DNA of 64,000 nucleotides from Acidobacteriota bacterium (GTDB lineage: Bacteria; Acidobacteriota; Vicinamibacteria; Vicinamibacterales; SCN-69-37). The stretch is taken from the NCBI GenBank assembly GCA_020853395.1, contig JADYYY010000010.1, positions 1 through 64,000 of the forward strand, given 5' to 3'. A program made the position numbers and the translations under genes. Shown piece by piece: positions 53,854 to 61,360 of the stretch. Position 1 is the stretch's first letter. The number at the start of each line of letters is the position of its first letter. The notes beneath the pieces are model-generated. The model was not told the DNA's origin. It saw nothing but the letters and a program-made list of their open reading frames with translations, and did no database searches.

Positions 53854-53858
53854 GCGGC

Positions 53859-54710
53859 ATGACGCGCATGACCCGATGGTCTCGATCGCTCGCGTTGCCG
53901 CTCGCCGCCGTGCTCGCCGCCTCGCTGGCCGCGTGCGTCGCGCCCGTGCGGATGCCGTCGCCCGGCGAGCGCGAACCGGACAAGTATCTCTTCGACCGAG
54001 GCACCGAGGCCCTGCAGAAGAAGCGCTGGCTCGACGCCCGCGAGTACTTCCAGCGCATCATCGACGCCTACCCGCAGAGCTCGTACCGCCAGGAAGCGCG
54101 GCTCGGCATCGGCGACGCGCACCTCGGCCAGGGTGGCTACGACCAGTACCTGCTCGGCGCCGAGGTCTTCCGGGAGTTCCTCCGGTTCTACCCGCTCAAT
54201 CCGCGCGCCGACTACGCGCAGTACCGGCTCGGCTACTCGCAGTTCAAGCAGATGCTGTCGTCCGATCGCGATCAAACGCCGACGCTCGACACGCTGCGTG
54301 AAACGGACCAGTTCCTCCGCAGCTACCCGAACAGCGAGTACAAACCGGAGGTGCTGAAACTGCAGCGCGAGGCGCGCGAGCGGCTCTCGACGAGCGACAT
54401 GCGCGTTGGCCTCCACTACTTCCGCAACCAGTGGTACTCAGGGGCGATCCCGCGCCTCCGATCGGTGATCGACGACGACCCCCAGTACTCGCGGCGCGAT
54501 GAGGCGTACTACTACCTGGCCGAATCGTTCTACCGGGTGGGCCGGCCGAAGGAGGCCCTGCCGTACTACGAGAAGCTGCTGGCGGAGTACCAGGCGAGCG
54601 AGTTCCTGGACCGGGCGAAGGTGCGCGCCGAGGAGCTCAAGCGCTTACCCGATCCTGCGCCGGTTTCGGTGCTGGCCGCTCCGGGCTCGCCGGCGTCGGC
54701 CGCGCAGTGA
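53859..54710 (+). CDS. bamD: Outer membrane assembly lipoprotein BamD
   Basis: Lipoprotein of the beta-barrel assembly machine. A 283-residue form with a lipobox LAASLAAC in the N-terminal signal, then TPR-like repeats: KYLFDRGTEALQKKRWLDAR, AYPQSSYRQEARLGIGDAHL, FREFLRFYPLNPRADYAQYR, YRLGYSQFKQ and YYLAESFYRVGRPKEALPYY. The LNPRADYAQYRLG segment is typical of BamD. ATG 53859 chosen; TTG 53850 is possible with GGAGG close upstream. Its 3' end overlaps the convergent pgsA by 74 bases. Confidence 0.92.
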   Translation: MTRMTRWSRSLALPLAAVLAASLAACVAPVRMPSPGEREPDKYLFDRGTEALQKKRWLDAREYFQRIIDAYPQSSYRQEARLGIGDAHLGQGGYDQYLLGAEVFREFLRFYPLNPRADYAQYRLGYSQFKQMLSSDRDQTPTLDTLRETDQFLRSYPNSEYKPEVLKLQREARERLSTSDMRVGLHYFRNQWYSGAIPRLRSVIDDDPQYSRRDEAYYYLAESFYRVGRPKEALPYYEKLLAEYQASEFLDRAKVRAEELKRLPDPAPVSVLAAPGSPASAAQ

Positions 54711-55251
54711 CGACCCCGTTGAACCGCCGCCAGTAGTCGACCGCCGAGACGAGCGCCGCGATCGTCGCGACCCACAGGGCCGCCTGGCCCAGCACGAAGA
54801 ACTGCTGCATGTGCCGCGGCCCCAGGATGAGCAGCAGGATCGCGATCACCTGCGCCGCCATCTTGATCTTGCCGAGCGGCGAGGCCGGCAGGCTCTGCCC
54901 GCGCGCGTGGACCACGCTGCGGAGGACCGTGACGGCGAACTCCCGTCCGAGGATCACGGCCACCATCCAGGCGGGCGCGAGGCCCATCTGCACGAGCGAG
55001 ATCAAGGCGGCCGTCACGAGCAGCTTGTCGGCGAGCGGGTCCATCCACTGGCCGATGCCGGTCACCTGCCCGCGGCGCCTGGCCACGTAGCCGTCGAGCC
55101 AGTCGGTGAACGACGCGACGCCGAAGATGGCGGCGCCGAGCATCTCGTTGCTGATGCCCATGACCTGCTCGTCGAATCCGGTGAGCAGCACGACGACGAG
55201 CAGGGGGACGAGAAAAATCCGTCCGAGCGTGAGCGCGTTCGGCAGATTCAC
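54637..55251 (-). CDS. pgsA: CDP-diacylglycerol-glycerol-3-phosphate 3-phosphatidyltransferase
   Basis: Makes phosphatidylglycerophosphate, the precursor of phosphatidylglycerol and cardiolipin. The CDP-alcohol transferase signature is complete: DWLDGYVARRRGQVTGIGQW followed by MDPLADK. Four or more membrane helices span the 204 residues. The last about 25 residues (Pro/Ala-rich) overlap bamD and are probably variable. GTG 55251; a -10-like TAATAT lies at 55272-55267. Confidence 0.93.
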   Translation of the reverse strand: MNLPNALTLGRIFLVPLLVVVLLTGFDEQVMGISNEMLGAAIFGVASFTDWLDGYVARRRGQVTGIGQWMDPLADKLLVTAALISLVQMGLAPAWMVAVILGREFAVTVLRSVVHARGQSLPASPLGKIKMAAQVIAILLLILGPRHMQQFFVLGQAALWVATIAALVSAVDYWRRFNGVVTARPTPASPERPAPKPAQDRVSA

Positions 55252-55320
55252 AGGCGGCTCGGCTCAATATTACGGCATAAGGCGAAGGCGGCATCGCCGT
55301 TTGCTATGATTTCGGCCGGC

Positions 55321-56379
55321 ATGAAAGCGATTTTGCTCGCCGGAGGGCAGGGCACGCGCCTGCGGCCGCTGACCCTCCACACGCCGAAGCCGGTCGTCCC
55401 GATCTTCGATCGTCCGTTCCTGCAGTACCAGATCGATCTGCTGCGGCAGGTGCCCGAGATCGACGAGGTCGTCCTGAGCCTCAACTACCAGCCGCGGCGG
55501 ATCGAAGAGGTGTTCGGCGACGGCTCGGCGATGGGCATCGCGCTCCGGTACGTCGTCGAACCGCACCCGCTCGGCACGGGCGGCGCCATCCGGTTCGCGG
55601 CGGGCGACACGCGCGGCGAGCCGATCGTCGTCTTCAACGGCGACGTGTTCACGTCCGTCGATTTGCCGGCGCTCATCGCGCGGCACCGCGATCGGAAGGC
55701 GCGCGCGACGATCGTGCTCACGCCGGTGGAGAACCCGTCCGCTTACGGCCTGGTGGAGACCGACCACGACGGCAACGTGCTCGGCTTCATCGAGAAGCCG
55801 AACCCGGACGAAATCCGCTGCGACACGATCAACGCGGGGATCTACGTGCTCGAGCCCGAGACGCTCGATCGGATCCCGCCGAACATCTCGTACTCGATCG
55901 AGCGGGAGTTCTTCCCGTCGCTCATCCGCAACAACGAGACGTTCGTCGCCGAGATCTACCGCGGCTACTGGATCGACATCGGCACGCCGGAGAAGTACCG
56001 CCAGGCGCACCGGGACATCATGATCGGCCGGTTCGTGGCGCCGCCGTTCGCCGCCTCGCCCGGCGCGGCCGTCGTCTCGCCCGATGCGATCGTCGAAGAC
56101 GACGTCACGATTCATGCGCCGTGCTTCATCGACGCCGGCGTGGTGCTGCGGCGAGGCGCGCGGATCGAGCCGCACACGGTCATCGGACCGCACTGTCAGA
56201 TCGGCGAGGGCACGGTCGTGCGCGGCGCCATCCTCTGGCCGCAGACGGTCGTGGACGCGGGCGCCCGCATCGGTGCGGTGCTCGCCGGACGCGAGTGCCG
56301 GTTCGGCCGCCATGTCGACGTTGCCGACGGCGGCGTGTTCGGCGACGGAAGCCACGTCACCGACTTCTCGCGCGCGTGA
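55321..56379 (+). CDS. NDP-sugar pyrophosphorylase (mannose-1-phosphate guanylyltransferase-like)
   Basis: A 352-residue nucleotidyltransferase joining a sugar-1-phosphate to an NTP. N-terminal MKAILLAGGQGTRLRPLTLH with the GxGTRLxPLT signature, FNGDVFTSVDLPALIARH, GFIEKPNPDE and YWIDIGTPEKYRQAHRDI. The C-terminal third is a left-handed beta-helix (IEPHTVIGPHCQIGEGTVVR). Followed after 46 bases by phosphomannomutase, so GDP-mannose production is likely, though glucose-1-phosphate is possible. TATGAT ends ten bases before ATG 55321, with no ribosome site. Confidence 0.88.
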   Translation: MKAILLAGGQGTRLRPLTLHTPKPVVPIFDRPFLQYQIDLLRQVPEIDEVVLSLNYQPRRIEEVFGDGSAMGIALRYVVEPHPLGTGGAIRFAAGDTRGEPIVVFNGDVFTSVDLPALIARHRDRKARATIVLTPVENPSAYGLVETDHDGNVLGFIEKPNPDEIRCDTINAGIYVLEPETLDRIPPNISYSIEREFFPSLIRNNETFVAEIYRGYWIDIGTPEKYRQAHRDIMIGRFVAPPFAASPGAAVVSPDAIVEDDVTIHAPCFIDAGVVLRRGARIEPHTVIGPHCQIGEGTVVRGAILWPQTVVDAGARIGAVLAGRECRFGRHVDVADGGVFGDGSHVTDFSRA

Positions 56380-56425
56380 ACCGGGGCGCGGCCGCGGCCG
56401 CGCCCGAGACCACGGAGTTGCCCCG

Positions 56426-57781
56426 ATGCCCATCTCTCCCTCGATCTTCAAGGCGTACGACGTCCGCGGCCTCTACCCGGCCGAGGTGAACGAAGGCGCC
56501 GCGCGCGCGATCGGCCGCGCCTACGTCGCGTACCTGAGCGCCGACCGGATCGCCGTGTCGCGCGACATGCGCGTGTCGTCGCCGTCGCTGGCCGCGGCCT
56601 TCATCGACGGAGCGCGCGAACAGGGCGCCACCGTCGTCGACCTCGGCATGTGCGCGACCGACATGATGTACTTCGGGGTCGCGAGCCTCGGCCTCGACGG
56701 CGGCGTGCAGATCACCGCGTCGCACAATCCCGGCGAGTACAACGGGATCAAGATGGTGCGGCGCGACGCCTTCCCGCTCTCGGGCGCCGAAGGCATCGGC
56801 GAGATCCGCGACATGGTGACGACCGGGCACGTCCCGGCGTCGAGCCGGCCCCGCGGCGGGATCGAGACGGTGTCGATCCTCGACGACTACGTCGCCCGCG
56901 TGCTGGGCTTCATCGACCCGGCCGTCGTCAAGCCGTTCAACGTCGTGCTCGACGCCGGCAGCGGGATGGGCGGGCTCGTCGTGCCACGGCTCTTCGACCG
57001 GCTGCCGTGCCGGACGACGAGGCTCTGCTTCGAGATCGACGGCACGTTCCCCAATCACGAGGCCAACCCGCTCATCGACGAGAACCGCGTGGACATCACC
57101 GAGCGGGTGATCGCCGAGAAGGCCGACATCGGGATCGCATGGGATGGCGACGCCGACCGCTGCTTCTTCCTCGACGGCGCCGGCGAGTTCATCTCGGGCG
57201 ACTTCATCACGGCGCTGCTCGCCGAAGCCGCGCTCGCCAAGTCGCCCGGCTCGACGATCGTCTACGACGTGCGCGCGAGCTACGCCGTCAAGGACGTCGT
57301 CGCCGCGCACGGCGGCAAGGCCGTGATGAACCGCGTCGGCCACGCGTTCATGAAGCGGCGGATGCGCGAAGAGAACGCGGTCTTCGGCGGCGAGGTCACC
57401 GGCCACTACTACTTCAGGGACTTCTACTACGCCGACAACGGCTTCATCCCGGCGCTGCTGATCCTCGAGCTGATGTCACGCCGGAACATGACGCTCCGCG
57501 ATCTGCTCGCGCCGCTGCGGGCGAAGTACTTCATCTCGGGCGAGATCAACACCCGCGTCGCCGACATGAGCCAGGTGGACGCCAAGCTGACCATGCTGGC
57601 CGAGCGCTACCGGCATGGGCACACCTACACGCTCGACGGGTTCTCGGCCGAGTTCCCCGATTGGCACTTCAACGTCCGCGGCTCGAACACCGAGCCGATG
57701 CTGCGGCTGAACCTCGAGGCGCTGACGCCGGAGCTGATGGCACAGAGACGCGACGAGGTGCTCGGGGTAATCCGAGGATAG
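56426..57781 (+). CDS. Phosphomannomutase/phosphoglucomutase
   Basis: Interconverts hexose-6- and hexose-1-phosphates through a phosphoserine. In 451 residues: FKAYDVRGLYPAEV, the phosphoserine loop QITASHNPGEYNGIKMV, the metal site IAWDGDADRCFFLDG, sugar-specificity loop GGEVTGHYYFRDFYYADNG and phosphate-binding RGSNTEPMLRLNLEA. GGAG sits eight bases before the ATG. GEVTGH-like specificity loops occur in mannose/glucose enzymes (ManB/AlgC type). A tRNA gene follows after 41 bases. Confidence 0.93.
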   Translation: MPISPSIFKAYDVRGLYPAEVNEGAARAIGRAYVAYLSADRIAVSRDMRVSSPSLAAAFIDGAREQGATVVDLGMCATDMMYFGVASLGLDGGVQITASHNPGEYNGIKMVRRDAFPLSGAEGIGEIRDMVTTGHVPASSRPRGGIETVSILDDYVARVLGFIDPAVVKPFNVVLDAGSGMGGLVVPRLFDRLPCRTTRLCFEIDGTFPNHEANPLIDENRVDITERVIAEKADIGIAWDGDADRCFFLDGAGEFISGDFITALLAEAALAKSPGSTIVYDVRASYAVKDVVAAHGGKAVMNRVGHAFMKRRMREENAVFGGEVTGHYYFRDFYYADNGFIPALLILELMSRRNMTLRDLLAPLRAKYFISGEINTRVADMSQVDAKLTMLAERYRHGHTYTLDGFSAEFPDWHFNVRGSNTEPMLRLNLEALTPELMAQRRDEVLGVIRG

Positions 57782-57822
57782 CTCGGGCCGGCCCCTGGAC
57801 CTGCTATGATCGCGTGGCCCGA

Positions 57823-57896
57823 GCGGGCTTAGCATAGTGGTAATGCTCTGGCTTCCCAAGCCAGCTAGACGGGTTCGATTCCCGTAGCCCGCTCCA
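57823..57896 (+). tRNA. tRNA-Gly (anticodon CCC) with encoded CCA
   Basis: The cloverleaf can be drawn in full: acceptor GCGGGCT with AGCCCGC, D stem GCAT/ATGC, anticodon stem CTGGC/GCCAG around TTCCCAA (anticodon CCC), T arm ACGGGTTCGATTCCCGT. The 3' CCA is encoded (57894-57896). TATGAT at 57805-57810 is positioned as a -10 box. It reads GGG codons. Confidence 0.95.
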
Positions 57897-57955
57897 CTCC
57901 GCCAGCCGAGAACACCAGCACGAACAGCAGCCCGCCTGCGACGAGAGTGACGCGG

Positions 57956-58948
57956 TCACACGCCGCTCGCCACGGGCGGGATCGACATCGCCGCCGGGCT
58001 CGGCGAGCGCTCTTTTCGGACTGTGTCGACGAGGTCGCGGATGACCGCGACGATCCATTCCGGCTCGTCGAGAGGGATCCAGTGTCCGCTTCGCTTCGCG
58101 ATCAGGTGCGCGCCCTGCGACGACAGGCGCGCGAGCGCATCCTGCTGGTTGACACGATAAGGGGATGGATCGGCGGCTGACAACGTGATGAGCGGCAGGT
58201 CGCCGTAGCCCGAGGCGGAGGCCTCCAGCGCTTCGCGGGCGCTCGTCGCGATCGAGCCAATCTGGCTGCCAAGCGCCTCGAAGAATCTGCGCCGCGCCCA
58301 GAATCGGTGGAGCGGCCGGCGGACCTCGGCGGGCAACTTCCAGAACGGCGACAGGATGTAGTCGATCTCGCCGCCGAGGCCGCCACGCGCCAACGTGTCG
58401 GCCAGCGCCCGGGCCGGCCGCATGGCACCGAGCCCCACGAGGATCGCGACGAGGTGCGACAGCCTGAACCGCGCGGCCGCGACGCCGTAGCGGCACAGCA
58501 GCACGCCCTTGTCGATGCGCGCCTGCTCCTTGGGCGCGGGATCGGCCCAATCCTCGGGATGCGCGGGATCGACGAGCACTACACCCGCGACGTCGCGCCG
58601 GTAGCGCGCGGCGAAGATCCGCATGACCAACCCGCCGTACGAGTGGCCCACGAGCACGTACGGCGGCGGCACGCCGGCAACCCGGAGCGCGGTGTGCAGC
58701 TCGTCGGCCGAGCGGCCGGCCGTGCGAGGCAGCGGACCGGCATCGCTCCAGCCGAAGCCGGCCCGGTCGTACGCAGCGGTTCTCGCGAACCGGCTGACCG
58801 ACGGCTGCACGAAGGTCCAACTGATCGAAGATCCGCCGAGCGCCGCATCGAACACGACGGCAGGCCCGCGAGTTCCTTCCGTCGCGACGTGCAACCGGAA
58901 GCCGCCGACGTCGACGAGCCGTCCCGGTGCGGGCGGCATCCATCCCAT
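57956..58948 (-). CDS. Alpha/beta hydrolase
   Basis: A 330-residue alpha/beta-fold hydrolase of unknown substrate. Seen: FDAALGGSSISWTFVQPSVS (oxyanion region), the nucleophile elbow VLVGHSYGGLVMRIFAARY, VLVDPAHPEDW carrying a possible acid residue, and a C-terminal His in KRSGHWIPLDEPEW. The lid region (about 155-240) is Ala/Arg-rich. No signal peptide. It is minus-strand and downstream-convergent with the tRNA; the preceding gene is 18 bases upstream. Confidence 0.85.
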   Translation of the reverse strand: MGWMPPAPGRLVDVGGFRLHVATEGTRGPAVVFDAALGGSSISWTFVQPSVSRFARTAAYDRAGFGWSDAGPLPRTAGRSADELHTALRVAGVPPPYVLVGHSYGGLVMRIFAARYRRDVAGVVLVDPAHPEDWADPAPKEQARIDKGVLLCRYGVAAARFRLSHLVAILVGLGAMRPARALADTLARGGLGGEIDYILSPFWKLPAEVRRPLHRFWARRRFFEALGSQIGSIATSAREALEASASGYGDLPLITLSAADPSPYRVNQQDALARLSSQGAHLIAKRSGHWIPLDEPEWIVAVIRDLVDTVRKERSPSPAAMSIPPVASGV

Positions 58949-58966
58949 CCACCGATAGTGACAGAT

Positions 58967-59746
58967 TCAGGAGATCGAATCATCCGCGCAGCGGTCGGCG
59001 GGATCGGCGCAGCGCGAGATCGCATCAGCCATTCGCTCGTGGTGCGAGAGGAGCAGACCGGCAACGTTCTGTTGAAGCTGCTTCAGCCGATGCAGCCGCT
59101 CGTCCGCGTGTTCCGCGCGCTGCTCTTCCGGACAGGCGAAGTGCCCCGTCACGTGCACGATCCGCCATCGGAGCCGAGCCACGGCGCCGAAGACGAAGTG
59201 CCGCCATCCCCATCCAAGCTCGGCCTCCGCGTGCCGCACGAGCGGCGCGAGCCGGCGGTTCAGAAGGAACGGGCCGTACGAGTAGTCGCCATCCGCTCCC
59301 AGCACGTGCCCGCACAGACGATTGATCGCCTCCTCTGTCGTCCGCTGGGTCTGGGGAAACGTCTCGAACGCCGGCGGCGTTCGACAGGCCAGCACCACGC
59401 CGACGTCGTCGTCGTCGGGCGCCGCGGCGAGGAACCCCGCGAGATGTTGCTGAAAGAACGTGGCCTTGTCGGGCTCCGTGTAGAGCACGAAGCGGCCGTG
59501 CTGGCGCGCCGCCTCGTCCATCGCACGCCTCACCTGCCCGACGAGCCCCGGGCCCTCGGGCTCGACCATCCGCAGCGTCCGATGCGATCGCAGGAACTCG
59601 CGGAACGACGGGACCGACGCCCCGTCAGCGACGATGGTTGGCCATCCGTGCGCGGTCAGCAGCTCGAGCGCGCGCGAGAGCAGCGCTGCCTCCTGCTCGG
59701 TACGCGCGAGCGTCATCGTCGCGACGGCCAGATCGTCGGTCCGCAT
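58967..59746 (-). CDS. Conserved-looking protein, possible GT-A-like fold, function unknown
   Basis: A 259-residue protein from ATG 59746. The segment LAVATMTLARTEQEAALLSR, with LLTAHGWPTIVADGAS, YTEPDKATFFQ and YGPFLLNRRLAPLV, is reminiscent of sugar-nucleotide transferase folds (strand-helix start, acidic loop, later YGPFL). This is a weak impression. The C-terminus is helical (ERLHRLKQLQQNVAGLLLSH). No membrane segment or signal peptide. An in-frame extension up to 59896 is low-complexity and less likely. It ends 18 bases before the hydrolase. Confidence 0.6.
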   Translation of the reverse strand: MRTDDLAVATMTLARTEQEAALLSRALELLTAHGWPTIVADGASVPSFREFLRSHRTLRMVEPEGPGLVGQVRRAMDEAARQHGRFVLYTEPDKATFFQQHLAGFLAAAPDDDDVGVVLACRTPPAFETFPQTQRTTEEAINRLCGHVLGADGDYSYGPFLLNRRLAPLVRHAEAELGWGWRHFVFGAVARLRWRIVHVTGHFACPEEQRAEHADERLHRLKQLQQNVAGLLLSHHERMADAISRCADPADRCADDSIS

Positions 59747-60036
59747 CGTGTGCGCTATCGCGCCGGCCCAACGGCGCCACCGCCGCGCCGCGGCCGGACC
59801 GAAGACAGGCCGAGCAGGGCCCGGCGCACCGGTCGACGGCGCGTCGCTCGCCCGTACGCCACTCGATGTCCCACTCGGGCACGGACTGCAAGACACACGC
59901 CCTGAAAACGGCGTGAGTTCCTTGGCACGGGAACGGAGATTTTCGCTGATCCAGGCGCGGCTTCACCCCGCATGCCCAATAACGGTCGCGGAAGAGCGTA
60001 CAAGACGTTGGCCCGAGGACTGCAGCGGCGTCGGGC
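59747..60036. other. Intergenic region, 290 bases, divergent
   Basis: Lies between the divergent unknown protein and dps and is the longest stretch here without an assigned gene. It contains a few Ala/Arg-rich open frames with no ribosome site, which I rejected. I see no clear -35/-10 pair and no inverted repeat long enough to call an operator; the dps promoter and any oxidative-stress operator should be here. Confidence 0.5.
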
Positions 60037-60651
60037 ATGGCACCTCGAATCCTCGACTCCGACGTCATCCTCCAGCATGCCGCGCCGCTCGGTAATCGTG
60101 AGCCGCACGAGATCCAGCCCTACGGGCACCTGATCAAGTCCCCGATCGCTCTGCCGGAATCGGTGTGCCGCCAGAGCGTCGAAAACCTGAACCAACTGCT
60201 CGCCGATACGATGACGCTGGCCAGCCTGTACAAGAAACATCATTGGCAGGTCACGGGCCCGACGTTCTACCCGCTGCACTTGCTCTTCGACAAGCACCAC
60301 GAGGCGCAGGACGCGCTGATCGACGTCATCGCCGAGCGGATTCAACTGCTCGGCGGCATCAGCGTCGCGATGGCGCCGGACGTGGCCGAGCTGACGATCA
60401 TCCCCCGGCCGCCGAAGGGACGCGAGCCGGTCTCGACGCAGATTTCACGCCTGCTGCACGCGCACGAGGTGATTCTGCGTGAGGCGCGGGCCATGGCGCA
60501 CATGGCCGGCGAGCAGGGCGACGACGGTACGAACGACTTGATCGTGAGCAGCATCGTGCGCACGAACGAGATGCAGGTCTACTTCGTGTCCCAGCACGTC
60601 GTCGATGTGCCGCTCGTGGAGCACGAAACGCACCAGCACGCTCAGAAGTGA
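60037..60651 (+). CDS. dps: Dps-family DNA-binding ferritin-like protein
   Basis: Stores iron and shields DNA in stationary phase or oxidative stress. In 204 residues the Dps core is clear: LNQLLADTMTLASLYKKHHW, then QVTGPTFYPLHLLFDKHHEA, which holds the ferroxidase ligands (HW, D, E), and ALIDVIAERIQLLGG. An N-terminal extension of about 40 residues (including EPHEIQPYGHLIKSPIALPE) and a His-rich C-terminus (VEHETHQHAQK) flank it. N-terminal tails often bind DNA. The end overlaps a minus-strand small gene by ten bases. Confidence 0.93.
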   Translation: MAPRILDSDVILQHAAPLGNREPHEIQPYGHLIKSPIALPESVCRQSVENLNQLLADTMTLASLYKKHHWQVTGPTFYPLHLLFDKHHEAQDALIDVIAERIQLLGGISVAMAPDVAELTIIPRPPKGREPVSTQISRLLHAHEVILREARAMAHMAGEQGDDGTNDLIVSSIVRTNEMQVYFVSQHVVDVPLVEHETHQHAQK

Positions 60652-60884
60652 CGCGTGCGCGGAGCGGGCACGTGGACCTCGCCAGGGTTCGCTCCCCGGC
60701 CCTGGCCAGGTCCTTGCCCGCCTCCGAGCGTGTCAGTCCGATCGTCACTGCCATCCTCGTATTGCCCAGGCTTGTTGGGCGGGCCCTGGACTCCCCGATC
60801 GCGATCTCGATACGCCGGGCTCGTCTTGCCCGCGCGGCGGCGCCGGCTGCGATTCGTGGACCTCCGCGGTTTCGGCCGTGTCAT
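60642..60884 (-). CDS. Small Arg- then Gly-rich protein, unknown
   Basis: An 80-residue frame from ATG 60884, preceded by AGGAGG four bases upstream, one of the best ribosome sites in the window. The N-terminal third is strongly basic (RPKPRRSTNRSRRRRAGK), the rest is polar and Gly-rich (GGGQGPGQGRGANPGE). It looks disordered and nucleic-acid-binding-like. I do not recognise it. It overlaps the 3' end of dps by ten bases on the opposite strand. Confidence 0.5.
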   Translation of the reverse strand: MTRPKPRRSTNRSRRRRAGKTSPAYRDRDRGVQGPPNKPGQYEDGSDDRTDTLGGGQGPGQGRGANPGEVHVPAPRTRHF

Positions 60885-61056
60885 CGTTCCTCCTGACATC
60901 CCATCGTGAGCACGTGACGGCGTCCAATCCCCGGAACGTGCTTCCACAGAAGAGCCACCAGGCGATACAGCGCTGACGCGATGGATGCACAGCCCGTGTC
61001 GCGCTGACCTCGCTTCGGACGCGGCGAGGCGCCGCGTCCGCGTGCCGCCCTTCACG

Positions 61057-61242
61057 TCAGTCCTCCTCACCGCCCCCGGTTTCCTCTTCGCCACCTTCCT
61101 CCTCGTCTTCTTCGTCCTCATCCTCGAACTCATCGTCGTCCTCGTCCTCGTCGTCGTCAGCCTCCGGTTCGTCCGGCGCGGTCAGCACGATGGTCCCGAC
61201 CCAGCCCTTGATGCTCTCCCAATCGATCGGTGTGTTGGTCAT
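61057..61242 (-). CDS. Small acidic protein, unknown
   Basis: A 61-residue frame from ATG 61242 with GGAGGAG seven bases upstream. The first half is a normal-looking sequence (MTNTPIDWESIKGWVGTIVL), then about 30 residues are almost all Asp/Glu, ending EEDEEEGGEEETGGGEED. The acidic tail recalls nucleic-acid mimics or charged chaperone tails. Divergent from the PHP gene. The opposite strand gives a leucine-rich frame that is the complement of the acidic codons. Confidence 0.55.
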   Translation of the reverse strand: MTNTPIDWESIKGWVGTIVLTAPDEPEADDDEDEDDDEFEDEDEEDEEEGGEEETGGGEED

Positions 61243-61360
61243 GCCTTGGCTCCTCCGGCCCAAGCCTTGGCAAGAGCAATACCAGCGGCGCGGCGAAGCT
61301 TTGGTTCGCGTGCCTCACGGACGCGCCCAGCCTGAGCAACAATCGTCTGTGGCGAGAGGC

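Noticed and set aside
57804-58952. Minus-strand frame running through the tRNA-Gly gene
   Set aside because: Composition is Arg-rich and it covers the alpha/beta hydrolase in another frame; the tRNA folds fully.
60985-61335. Plus-strand frame with a leucine/valine-rich segment that looks like a membrane helix
   Set aside because: It is the reverse complement of the Asp/Glu-rich tail on the minus strand, which has its own good ribosome site and a normal N-terminus; the hydrophobicity is an artefact of complementing GAC/GAG codons.
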